Positions 1-9,054 of a DNA stretch of 64,000 bases are shown in pieces. The position numbers and the translations under genes were made by a program. This DNA is from Bathymodiolus brooksi (lineage: Eukaryota > Mollusca > Bivalvia > Mytilida > Modiolidae). Positions within the stretch are counted from its first letter, which is position 1. Each line of letters opens with the position of its first letter. The stretch spans positions 27,890,186 through 27,954,185 of the forward strand of contig OY804585.1 in the NCBI GenBank assembly GCA_963680875.1, read 5' to 3'. Below the pieces are notes generated by a model. That model did not search any database. It saw only the letters and a program-made list of their open reading frames with translations, and was not told the DNA's origin.

Positions 1-394
1 CAACGGTTATCTCGAGGAGGAAAAATCAATGATACCTAGTTTCACAGTTACTTTTGGAGCAAAATATTAAAAATAATATTCTTTATCAGTCAAAAAAATG
101 GAAAAATCATTTCGAAAATTCAAATTTCTGAGGTATATACGTGACCTTTAGGTCATGTGACATACAGTTCCATAAATATGCTGTTCATATCAACGGGGAT
201 TTTCGTTTCTCATTCTATTGATAACACAATGCCCTGAGTGATCTGATGATAAGCTCCGCCCACAAATTGTGTCGGTATGCACTACCGCAAATGCCGGTTT
301 AAGTGACCACTGGATAAACAGGTAGACAAAATGTAATTATTATCAACACAAAGTTTCTCTTAACTCTGACATTGGTGTTCGTAGTCAATTGTGG

Positions 395-545
395 CTCTCT
401 TGATTAGGTGCTTTGATTTGCTTACCTCCAAAGACTTCTAAGGTATTCGACTTTTCAATCTTTCGACATTAGGCGTACATGATGAACATTATTCCAGAAA
501 AAAAAATCTACAAAATTGTAATCAGAATCTTTTGATTGTACACGT
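395..545 (+). repeat. Dispersed repeat, TTCCAGAAA..ATCTAC family
   Basis: This stretch (TTTGATTTGCTTACCTCCAAAG.. through ..TTCCAGAAAAAAAAATCTAC) recurs in altered form at 13996-14135, 34285-34385 (reverse) and 37797-37865, and again in unit B. It has no coding potential. It is probably a short non-autonomous transposon; no terminal inverted repeats were clear. Confidence 0.6.
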
Positions 546-819
546 TTACCTCTGTATCATTGGTTTTTTTTCGGGATGGACATTCTGGATTAATTTGACC
601 TTTCGACCTTAACCGCCGAATTATAGACAGTTAATATTAATGTGTTGCAAATTGTGTAACGGAAAACTGAAAGTAATCGCGAATGTACAAATATTTTCAG
701 ACATAGATCGTCACATTTTACATCAGCTGCATTAACCTGTTAACGGTATAATGTACACTCTGTGGGTTATAGACCATTACTCTAATTAGCGGATAAGTTG
801 AATTACCTAACAAGTCATA

Positions 820-1025
820 AAAGCCTATCACCAATACGGCGTGGGTTTGCGCCCGGCTTTGTAAATTACAAAAAGGGAGCAATCGACTCGCAGCCGCAAG
901 TCATACAGTTTATCAGTTGCTTCCCCATGGTCGGTGCTTCTTTCCGGGTACTCCGGCTTCTTCCACCACTAAGACTGGTCGTTATAATATAGTTGAAATA
1001 TTGCTAGAAGTGGTGTTAAAACACC
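820..1025 (+). repeat. tRNA-derived SINE, diverged copy
   Basis: Ends with the ATATAGTTGAAATATTGC..GTGTTAAAACACC tail shared by about ten copies in the window, preceded by the TCCGGGTACTCCGGCTTC core. The head retains a weak RNA polymerase III box B-like segment (GTTTGCGCCC). The short ORF over it is an accident of the repeat. Confidence 0.65.
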
Positions 1026-1121
1026 AAAAATCAATCACATCTAGCTAGCCTTACAGGCTCCTCGGAGCCTCCTGTAGTTTAATTATTTAGAGGTCAAGTG
1101 CAATAATTTCTATTGTTACAG

Positions 1122-1390
1122 GAACAGAAAACAAAGCGGCTGCAGCTGAGAAATTGGCAATGGAAAATCCGCCTCCGTATTCACCACCATTGCAGCAAGA
1201 GCCGACTCCACAACGAGAACATGTACAACAGTTCGTACAACATAATCCACAGGGATTCGTTCTGCAACAACAACCATATCAGCCGCAAACTGCAGGATTT
1301 AGTGATATTTCAGGTGGATATGGTTACCACCAGACAATGCCACAACAAATGCCACCACCGCAAATGACATCTACCCAGACCACTGTAATT
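1122..1390 (+). CDS. CD225/dispanin-family membrane protein, copy A, coding exon 2
   Basis: Encodes the cytoplasmic N-terminal region of a small CD225-family (dispanin; IFITM/PRRT1/SynDIG-like) protein: an alanine-rich start, then a Pro/Gln/Tyr-rich segment with MENPPPYSPP and PQQMPPPQM. The acceptor is TATTGTTACAG before 1122 and the donor GTACGT at 1391. The exon starts with two nucleotides of a split codon and ends on a whole codon (ATT), matching the phase-0 next exon. The PPPY motif resembles the late-domain/WW-binding motifs found in this family. The matching first coding exon (10 nt, MAT+G) is visible for copy B at 34197 and would lie about 5.1 kb left of this window for copy A. A start at the internal ATG (1160) is the alternative. 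Copy B has four more residues here. Confidence 0.8.
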
Positions 1391-1739
1391 GTACGTACTA
1401 AATTTAAATTTCTCAAAAGAAATCCCGGAGATACAGAAATATGTCATAGTGTCTCTGCTGCTGCTTGTGTGAGACGAACCTTATACACAAAAATGACTAC
1501 TTCGTCCGTGGATAATGTTCCGTTCCTTGTATGTTTCTCTGAATTGTCTATTATTGATCGCTCCTTCGGTTTTCTCTAACGTTTATTATTGACAGCTTAC
1601 TGCTACTCTTAATGGGAAATATATTGCTTGTAGTGGTGTTTGGTGACCATCTACAAGGCAAAGATTTGTCGACTCTATCAACAAATCCTCCCTTTCCCTA
1701 TGGTAATATACATATGTGTTGATTCAAGTGCCACATTTG

Positions 1740-2140
1740 TACTTTCATGAATAAACGATAGAGAGAAAAGATAAAGGGCAATCAAGAATGGACAATCCAG
1801 AGAAAATTGCAACATTGGGTACACAAGACACAGGACGAAGAAAAACAAAAGAAAAATCACAACACAGAACAACAGCAAAATGTTGGACATCACTCTATGC
1901 AACAATAAACAAATAACACAATAAGACGAGTTTGAAGAAACCAAAGGGGCAATCAGAATTTATATAGCGAAGAACAGACAACACAATGGCCAAAAGAAAA
2001 AAGTATTAAAGGACAAACAACGATCAACAAAACATACACATAAAACTAAAACTCGAGTAACACGAACTCCACTAAAAACCGTGGATGAACTCAGGTGCTT
2101 CGGAAGGGTACGCTGTTCCTGCTCCACCAGTGGCACCCAT
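1740..2140 (-). repeat. Dispersed repeat, CGAGTAACACGAACCCCACT family
   Basis: Intron 2 of copy A. Contains ACTCGAGTAACACGAACTCC, ..AACCGTGGATGAACTCAGG and ..CCACCAGTGGCACCC, shared by many copies. Its reverse strand gives hydrophobic ORFs of recurring VTRSL..FCVV type that appear only with this repeat, so they are not host genes. A related internal segment (AATCCAGAGAAAATTGCAAC) recurs near 35080. Confidence 0.65.
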
Positions 2141-2278
2141 AGTATTAATATAGATACAAACCAGGTAATAACTCACATAGTAGAAAAGAGCCGGAAAGTG
2201 ATAACGGCAACTGGAACATATCCGTGGTCTTTTGTGACACAAATATTCCATTAGACATAAACCCTCCTACAAACAACA

Positions 2279-2532
2279 GGCCTCGGGTGGCTCAATGAGG
2301 TAGGTAGTTAGATTTTTTGTTAGATACAAGCCTATCACCAATACGGCGTGGATTCGAACCCGGCGTTGCAAAATACAAAAAGGGTGCACTCGACTCGTAG
2401 CCGCAAGTGATAAAGTTTACCAGTTGCTTGCCCATGGTTGGTGGTACTCTCCGGTTACTACGGCTTCTTTCATCACTGAAATTGGTCGTGATGATATAGC
2501 TGAAATATTGTTGAAAGTGGCGTTAAGCACAC
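2279..2532 (+). repeat. tRNA-derived SINE
   Basis: Full-looking copy. The head has GGCTCAATGAGGTAGGTAG (box A-like) and GGATTCGAACCCGGC (box B-like), the core CCGGTTACTACGGCTTC, and the tail GATATAGCTGAAATATTG..GGCGTTAAGCAC followed by an (AAATC)n tract. It lies in intron 2 of the host gene. Confidence 0.75.
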
Positions 2533-2699
2533 ACAAATCAAATCAAATCAAATCTTCTGCAAACAACTGCTTGTTCTCGTCATGAATAACAATGATGTAC
2601 TGTTAATGTGATGTTAAACAACAATGCACACTAAAACTTAGCATTAATTAAATTTCTTATTTGTTAAAAACAGTTTATCAGTTGATAAATCCATCTCTA

Positions 2700-2870
2700 T
2701 ATATATATTGAAGAAAAGTTAAAAGATATCAAATGGGTAATAAAAAGCGGTACATCAAAGGACAGAATACAATGACGAAAAGGGCAAACAATGATCTACA
2801 AAACCAAAGATTGAGCAACACGAACCCCACTAAAATTCGGGATGGAACTCATGTTCTCCTGTAGGGAAAT
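2700..2870 (-). repeat. Dispersed repeat fragment, CGAGTAACACGAACCCC family
   Basis: Shares GATTGAGCAACACGAACCCC and the GATCTACAAAACCAAAG stretch with the family. Truncated. Confidence 0.55.
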
Positions 2871-2883
2871 ATATGGATTAGAG

Positions 2884-2990
2884 CATCAACAATATTCCAG
2901 TTATACCGTGTCGGTCAATGTTATTAGTGGAGGAAACCGAAGTATGCTGTGAAAATCGCCGACCTGTCGCAAGTCACTGACATAATTTAT
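2884..2990 (-). repeat. SINE 3' fragment
   Basis: Reverse-strand match to the SINE tail and core (CAATATTCCAGTTATACCG.., GGAGGAAACCGAAG, GTCGCAAGTCACTGAC). The head is missing. Confidence 0.6.
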
Positions 2991-3456
2991 TACATAAATT
3001 AGATATCTACGTCTAGTGTATTTAAGGAAGGGATCATCTTCATGAGGTTCACTCAAGATCGGCAAATTTAAAAGCCAAATAATGTAAAAGTCTTTGTGAG
3101 CAAGCACAGAAAAGGTCGTAAGCATGACAGCAAAAATAGGCAAAGGTCACCTGTGCCTGAGACAAAGGTCACCTATGCCTGAGGGTGGATAATCATAGTT
3201 TTAGCAATCATTACTTCAGCTAGGCTACTGGGTGGGTAATACACTCGAGTGATAATAGTCCACTAGCAGAGATTTCGATCCATTGTTAATAATAAAAACT
3301 TTGATTTCTGCTTAAGTGCTCACGACACATCACTGAAAAAACCTTCATTAGACTATTGAAAAATAGCTTGCAAAACCATTAAGATTAATCGCATTTGTCG
3401 TTGTAACTACAGTATATTAGGTATCAGCTATTATACTGCACTATTTTTCTCTACAG

Positions 3457-3591
3457 GTAAACCAACCACAGTTTACACCTGAGATGGTGGTAAATAATGA
3501 GGCTCCTTATAATTACATGCTTCCTGCTATTTTGTCGTGCTTATTCTGCTGTTGGCCGCTTGGATTAGGGGCCATCGTAGCTGCATCAAAC
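3457..3591 (+). CDS. CD225/dispanin-family membrane protein, copy A, coding exon 3
   Basis: Exactly 45 codons in phase 0 at both ends, with acceptor TTTTTCTCTACAG and donor GTTAGT. It carries the first half of the CD225 domain: YMLPAILSCLFCCWPLGLGA followed by IVAASN. The CC-x-PLG core is the family hallmark; in IFITM proteins the juxtamembrane cysteines are palmitoylated and this segment is the intramembrane helix (family knowledge). With exon 1 as in copy B these are residues 94-138 of 185. The exon junction in the middle of the CD225 domain, before the conserved cytosolic loop, fits the homology. Confidence 0.9.
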
Positions 3592-3703
3592 GTTAGTATA
3601 CATATGTATAAACACGTCTGTTTTCAGAATATATGCTAACATTCATGGTAAAAGAACCAATGCAAATTTGTGTAACAAACTAAATAAATCCGTATTATAT
3701 ATA

Positions 3704-3828
3704 TAAACGTCTAAAATGTTAGCACAACGATATCAAAAAAAGATGTTAAAATGTAACAAAAATAACTATAAGTTGTTACATTTTAACATCTTTTTTTGAT
3801 ATCGCTGTGCTAACATTTTAAACGTTTA
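3704..3828. repeat. Fold-back hairpin with 56-bp arms
   Basis: Arms 3704-3759 and 3773-3828 are reverse complements with 2 mismatches and a 13-nt loop. The ends read TAAACGT(C/T)TAAAATG, the same terminus as the larger palindrome at 4467-4652, which defines a fold-back/MITE family. Also in unit B (43000-43124). Confidence 0.8.
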
Positions 3829-3889
3829 TTTATCATTTTTGTTTGTTTGCACAGTATCGTTTCCGATCCGATATTTCGTAGGTTCATAC

Positions 3890-4135
3890 GTTGGCTACTT
3901 TTTCAGACGTTTATATTTGTATATATATACGTCTGAAAATTAAACAAAACAGTGTTAGAATTAGATTTTTGAGCTGTCAAATGTTTGTTCTTCCCATCTT
4001 TTTTTTATATCGTTGTGCTAACATTTTAGAGATTTATTTATCATTTGTGTTTGTTTGCACAGTATCGTTAACATTTGTTTCCAATCCGACATCTCGTAGG
4101 TTCATACGTTGGCTACTTTTTCAGACGTATATATA
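3890..4135. repeat. Fragments of the CAGACGT / TTAGACGTTT repeat complex
   Basis: Two tandem-like copies of GTTCATACGTTGGCTACTTT + TTCAGACGT.., with intervening CAGTGTTAGAATTAGATTTT and GAGCTGTCAAATGTTTGTTC, which are pieces of the SINE body at 4381-4440. Open reading here is coincidental. Confidence 0.6.
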
Positions 4136-4280
4136 TATAATTGCTGAGTTAGATTGCTGTCAAATTATAATATTAAGTATATATGTACCATCTACACACG
4201 CTTATACACATGTCTTACGCATATCCCTAGATTTGCCTTACGAGACAAGGTAACACTACGACTATTGAAGCTCCTTTTTT

Positions 4281-4455
4281 AGGGAGTGGATGTGGTCGAG
4301 TGGTCTAGGGCGCTGGACGTAAGGCTAAGCGAATGGTGCTGCAGTGTAACAATGGTGTGGGTTCAAATCCCGTCGAGGGAAGAACAAAAATTTGACAGCT
4401 CTAAAATCTAATTCTAACACTGTTTGGTTTAATTTTCAGACGTATATATATATAT
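4281..4455 (+). repeat. tRNA-derived SINE, second family (CGTCTGAAAATTAAACC tail)
   Basis: The tRNA-like head has box A TGGTCGAGTGG (4293) and box B GGTTCAAATCC (4360), followed by a ~60-nt body and an (AT)n tail. The anticodon arm does not fold with convincing pairs and extra bases lie before the T arm, so this is a SINE head rather than a working tRNA. It is the only plus-strand copy of this family in the window; unit B has a minus-strand copy at the equivalent place. Confidence 0.7.
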
Positions 4456-4466
4456 TTATATATATA

Positions 4467-4652
4467 TAAACGTCTAAAATGGTTTGTAAAACAACACCAA
4501 GTACACAACATATTGTTTCGAGATTTTATTTAATTAGACATTGATAAAGTCCCTCGGTGGGACGAAAATTTTGTCATTCTATGAAGTGTTTAATTCTTTA
4601 TCACTTTGTTTTGTGTACTTGGTGTTGTTTTACAAACCATTTTAGACGTTTA
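4467..4652. mobile_element. Perfect 42-bp inverted-repeat element (fold-back MITE), unit A only
   Basis: Arms 4467-4508 and 4611-4652 are perfect reverse complements over 42 bp, with a 102-nt centre and no ORF. The terminus TAAACGTCTAAAATGG matches the 3704 hairpin. It is absent from the equivalent place in unit B, so it was gained or lost after the units separated. Confidence 0.8.
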
Positions 4653-4730
4653 TAATTGTTTTACTTGTATAGTATCGTATTACCGTAACGATCCAACACC
4701 CCGTAAGATTGATCGTTGACTGGTTTTTCA

Positions 4731-4882
4731 GACGTCTGAAAATTAAACCAAACAGATTTTAGAGCTGTCACATGTTTGTTCTTCCCTCGACAGGATTTGA
4801 ACTCACACCATTGATACACTGCACCACCATTCGCTTAGCCTTACGTCCAGCGCTCTAGACCACTCGACCACATCCACTCCCT
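4731..4882 (-). repeat. tRNA-derived SINE, second family
   Basis: Reverse-strand copy of the 4281 element: body CTGAAAATTAAACCAAACAG, box B complement GGATTTGAACTC, box A complement CCACTCGACCA. It corresponds to 43611-43761 in unit B. Confidence 0.7.
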
Positions 4883-6470
4883 ATATATTTAGATGTGTGT
4901 GTGTATTATCGAAAAGCAGACGGGGTATATATTGCAGTCTCCCAAAAACGATAAAAACATGGACGACATAAATAGAAATAATTATGTTTCACTGAATCAA
5001 TAGCATAATACGGAAAAATACATGTATTTTAGCCAAATTAAATACTGTGTTTATCCTCAAAACGGCTGTATGAACAAAACAAGATTACAACAAATAATTC
5101 CTCACAAATACCAGATCGAATCAACAAACACCTATGTTCCACGGCTGTGCCATAACAAACGTGAACATCACAATAAACAAAACGCTGTGCCTTGAAAACT
5201 TTCGACGTCATGGGGCCACACCAAGGTTTTGCTTACATGTTGCTAACATTTAAATTATTGAAATTGTTTCACAAACCCGTTGTTTTGTTATGTGATATAT
5301 TAATGTTATATTTATAAAGTTTATAAAATTTACTATATATGAAATTGTGTTGATTTAGAAATTTAGTACAGGTATTTTCGTTCATGAGACATCTCATACA
5401 TGAAATATGACGTGGCACATAATTTGACGTCACTGTAGAAAGAATGTCAGAGGTACGGAAAGGGACATCTAAAAATAGGAAAAATGAGAATAAGAGACAC
5501 AAATATATATATTTAATACGGTTGGATTCTATATTTAATAAAAACAATGGTTAAATCCATAATATATATGTTATTCAGCTATCCGACAGGGTATATAATG
5601 TGACATTCCCGGCTTAGGATATATATTCCCTTTGGCTGCTGGGATTATGTCTGTTTTGTCCTTCACAACTGCCGTTATTCTATAGATATGTTATTAGTTT
5701 AAAAAATATAACTATTATTGCATTGATATACAGACGAACACATAATATTCAAATTCGGATGGATATTGGAGAATATGGGCGATGCTGCAAAACAACATTA
5801 ATGCGATAAATTAATACAAAAAAACAAAAGATTGGCCACCACTATGTCTTACAAAACAGCGTGATTTAGACCAAGTTCTTCGGAAGGGTAACTATCTCCG
5901 GTTCCATTAATGGCTCCCGTCACACAGTTCTTAATTCAAATGACATTTCAGGAAGAAACAGTCATCTCAAGATCATATTGTAAAATCTCAGCGAAATGCA
6001 ACCTGGTTCACCGTTAAATGTGCAGCATCCAGGAGTCAATTAGTTTTTAAAATGCTGTCATACAGTTTGGATTGATATGTCCGGGTTGTACTACAAGTAC
6101 ACATGTAGACCGCTCTTCATTGTAATATAGAATGAAAACCAAAAAATACCACACTGTAAATCAGATATCAAAATCGTACAAAGGGCCAAAATCGATGCCA
6201 CTGACACACAAATGCATGATCGTTCACTTTCCTGGCTTGATACAGGCACTTCTATAAAAAGTGGCGGGTTAGACTAGTTTTATGAGCCCAAACCTCCCAT
6301 CTAAGAGAAATATCTCTTTCTAAAATTCAAATCAGTGTGTTGGAATATTATAGGGCACACATCATCGTCATCTCGTATAAAAGTAAGGTCTTCTATCCAT
6401 TTAATAGCTGAGAAATTGCTCACTTGGTGATAAACAGCAATCATTTTAGAATATACAATACGTTGACGTA
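4883..6470. other. Intron 3 sequence, no gene
   Basis: AT-rich intron. A 92-codon reverse frame at 5269-5547 is kept in unit B but has low-complexity AT-driven composition and no recognisable domain. 6150-6330 (AAATCGATGCCACTGACAC.., CCTGGCTTGATACAGGCAC) is a dispersed repeat that also seeds the minisatellite at 12.1 kb. Confidence 0.6.
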
Positions 6471-6474
6471 AATG

Positions 6475-6715
6475 AATTTTATTTTTTTAATTCATTTTAT
6501 TAATTAATTAATTCTATTTATTTTTATTAATTAATTTATTCTATTTTATTTTATTTTTTATTTATTCTAATTATTTATTCATTCATTTTATTTTATTTTA
6601 TTTTTTATTCATTTTATGTATTTATTAATTCATTTTATTTATTTTTTATTTTTTATTTTTTCTTATTTATCTATTTATTTATTTAATTTAATTTAATTTT
6701 ATTTTGTTCTATTTT
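6475..6715. repeat. (TTTTA/TTTAT)n low-complexity tract
   Basis: About 240 bp of imperfect TTTTATTTATT repeats immediately 5' of the exon 4 acceptor, where it also serves as the polypyrimidine-rich approach. Unit B is shorter by about 37 bp. Confidence 0.85.
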
Positions 6716-6725
6716 CCTATCACAG

Positions 6726-6869
6726 TCACAAAATCAGGCATCACAGATGAAATATGATGAAGCCAGGAGGTCAGCAAACACGGCAAGGTCTTTGATCATC
6801 GCTTCAGTCGGCTGTGGAATCGTAATTGCAATCTTGGCAATTGCATTGAAAACTACAAACTCTTTATAA
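6726..6869 (+). CDS. CD225/dispanin-family membrane protein, copy A, last coding exon
   Basis: 47 codons plus TAA, with acceptor TTCCTATCACAG, phase 0. It encodes the conserved cytosolic loop (MKYDEARRSANTAR, equivalent to the DxxxARxxSxxA signature of CD225 proteins) and the second hydrophobic segment LIIASVGCGIVIAILAIAL, ending KTTNSL. The product is predicted to sit in membranes with a cytosolic N-terminus. Whether it is antiviral like vertebrate IFITMs or closer to PRRT1/SynDIG is not decidable from sequence. The ARxxS motif and the absence of any other domain make the family call firm; the subfamily is open. Confidence 0.9.
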   Translation, partial: SQNQASQMKYDEARRSANTARSLIIASVGCGIVIAILAIALKTTNSL

Positions 6870-7059
6870 CAGTACATTGACAGCAAAACTTCAACAAAGT
6901 ACATTGGGAATTATAGAAAAATTGAAATTAATGAAAATACCTTAGCATTTTTTTTTTAATATAAGATAAATGATGTACAATCATGTTTCGCTGAAGAAGT
7001 CACATATACCAGTAGCTTGTTTTTATTGGTCTCTGTTCGTAAATATATATATTGTTAAT

Positions 7060-7228
7060 TACAGTCAAACCTGTCTAAACGGAACACTGAATAAACCGAA
7101 ATCCTGTATAAACCGAACTTTTAATAAATCCCAATGTAGGATTTCTTTCTTAATTTTGCCTGTATAAGCCGAACACCTGTCTATTCCAAACACAGAAGTT
7201 GTGTACGATTTAGACTGGATTCACTGTA
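7060..7228. mobile_element. MITE with TA target sites (pogo/Tigger-like ends)
   Basis: Ends TACAGTCAAACCTGTCT.. and ..AGACTGGATTCACTGTA are imperfect inverted repeats (13 of 17) flanked by TA. Inside are short tandem variants of CTGTATAAACCGAAC. No ORF. It lies in the block missing from unit B. Confidence 0.55.
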
Positions 7229-7422
7229 TATGAACTACTAATATCCGGTGGGTACATATTTTGTTTTTGTTTTTTTTATTATTTTATTATTATATATAGC
7301 TTCCCTTTTTCTTTTGTGCAGCGTACATACATAATCATGCTTACTTAACATCTGGGCGAGCCTACTATTCAAGACTTTACCTGAATGTAGTTAACTATGT
7401 TGGATTAATTTACTCTGATCTC

Positions 7423-7428
7423 AATAAA
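7423..7428 (+). promoter_or_regulatory. Candidate poly(A) signal for copy A
   Basis: AATAAA about 550 nt after the stop codon, followed by an A-rich run. Another AATAAA is at 8295-8300. Only the second has an equivalent in unit B (45950-45955). Confidence 0.4.
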
Positions 7429-8390
7429 CAGGTAAAAAAAAACATGAATCGATAATTAGAGAGTTTTAAAACCTAAACTTTAGATTTTCAACAGAAGATG
7501 TACAGCTCAGTGGTAGCTAAAGCTAAAGAACAAACAGCTTAACATAAATTTGATAACATTTTTTTTAGATATCTACGATTTTCTGCAAGGTTAATTTACC
7601 AGATGTAAATAATTCGCTTTAGTACTACAGTATATTGTACAATTGTCATACTCATATATAATTATTACTAATTAAAGAATTTTAATATAATGTTCACATT
7701 TTGTCATTAACAGTGTTTTTTAATAGTTTACTTGATATTCTGTTACTTAACTTAACGTTCGTAACGTTCGATGAGACAACATGAGACAACATGAAACATT
7801 TCTTCTTCAAATTTATCGAGCTACGACAATGTATTTCTTAGCTGTTTTAGCTCGGGATTCTCAAAGGTTTACAAATTGGAGATTTTAATGGACACGTTAG
7901 GTCACAAATATGCGACACGTGCGCAGAATAAGGCATTTTGATTGGCAAGTTTTCCAGTACAAAAACCATTCTCAAAATTCTTATGCTTCAAAATCGTGGC
8001 AGGTTTTTTGTTAAATGGATAAACATGAATTGGAAACTAATTCATATGATTTCAACAAATACAATGCAATGAGTAGAAGGAGTAGTTCATGTTTTCATAG
8101 TTTGCTTAGTTGTCCCATCGTGACTGTATAAACTGGTAATCAGTCATAATTTTCTCTTGACAAAACAGTACTAACTCTAATCAAACTTATTTGTAGTATT
8201 ATATATAACATGTCTTGAAAATATTTTTTGTTTTAAATAAAATTTTTTCTTTCAGTATATGTTTATTTTTATGTATTTGTTAAGCTTAATATGTAATAAA
8301 GCGTATCAACTCAAACTTGTCATCATTTGTTCAACAATCTGCATCATGAATATCATCATAGGACATTTATGGGTTTTTCTATGTTGATAT
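7429..8390. other. Intergenic sequence, no gene seen
   Basis: AT-rich unique-looking DNA. 6866-8051 is the block absent from unit B. No ORF above background. Confidence 0.5.
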
Positions 8391-8399
8391 GCTTGATTT

Positions 8400-8485
8400 A
8401 TTTGTTTTTTGGTGGTTTGTTGTTTGTTTGTTTGTTTGTTTTGTTTTGTTTTGCTTTGTTTTTTTCTTCATTTTTTTCTTCTTCA
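8400..8485. repeat. (TTTG)n microsatellite and T-rich tract
   Basis: Runs of GTTTGTTTG.. grading into TTTTGTTTTG. The length differs slightly in unit B (46060-46140). Confidence 0.85.
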
Positions 8486-8699
8486 TTTGATTAGTTCATG
8501 TGCTTCCAACCAAAATTAGTGAGAAACATTAAACTGTTATGTTCACCAAAACCTTTTCACACATCATTTTGATTTAAGAATATTTTTTTTAATTGGGCGA
8601 CAACCCAAACAGTTTTTCCTTTTGTAGCCTTTACAACCACGAACAATTAGTAAAAGTTCATGACGTCACAATGTAAGTTGTTGAAAATAGTCTCACATG

Positions 8700-8905
8700 T
8701 GGAAGAAGATATTGACGATACCAAAGGGGTAAACAAGGACAGACAACACAATTGCAAAAAGTAAAAGGACAAAAAACAATATACAAACCACTACACAGAA
8801 AACTAAAGATCGAGTAACACGAACCCCACTAAAAACCGGGAGCGAACTCATGTCTTCTGGAAGTCTAACAATATCATGCTCCACTAGTGGCACCCGTCGT
8901 GTTAC
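8700..8905 (-). repeat. Dispersed repeat, CGAGTAACACGAACCCCACT family
   Basis: Contains GATCGAGTAACACGAACCCC, AAAAACCGGGAGCGAACTCA and CCACTAGTGGCACCCGTCG, bounded by GATACCAAAGGGGTAA. The 71-codon reverse ORF belongs to the repeat. Confidence 0.7.
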
Positions 8906-9054
8906 CACATCTGTTCACTGACTGGAGGTTTGGGCCAATAAAACTATATGCACGCCGCCGTGAGAGGGAATGCTTCATTTTGTTGCAAAATGTACCTTTA
9001 AAGATTTCCAGCGACCAATAATAAATGTATTACTGTAATTGCACATTCAGATTT

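Noticed and set aside
3891..4253. 120-codon ORF in intron 3
   Set aside because: Composed of repeated CAGACGT-family fragments and AT runs; not preserved in unit B beyond the repeats.
4281..4380. Functional tRNA gene (Ser/Leu-like)
   Set aside because: Boxes A and B are good but the anticodon arm does not pair and the same head is repeated with a SINE body and AT tail.
8693..8908. Hydrophobic reverse ORFs with VTRSL..FCVV (also 1678-1944, 18336-18524, 24580-24876, 46351-46584)
   Set aside because: They recur only with the CGAGTAACACG dispersed repeat and have repeat-derived sequence with different truncations.
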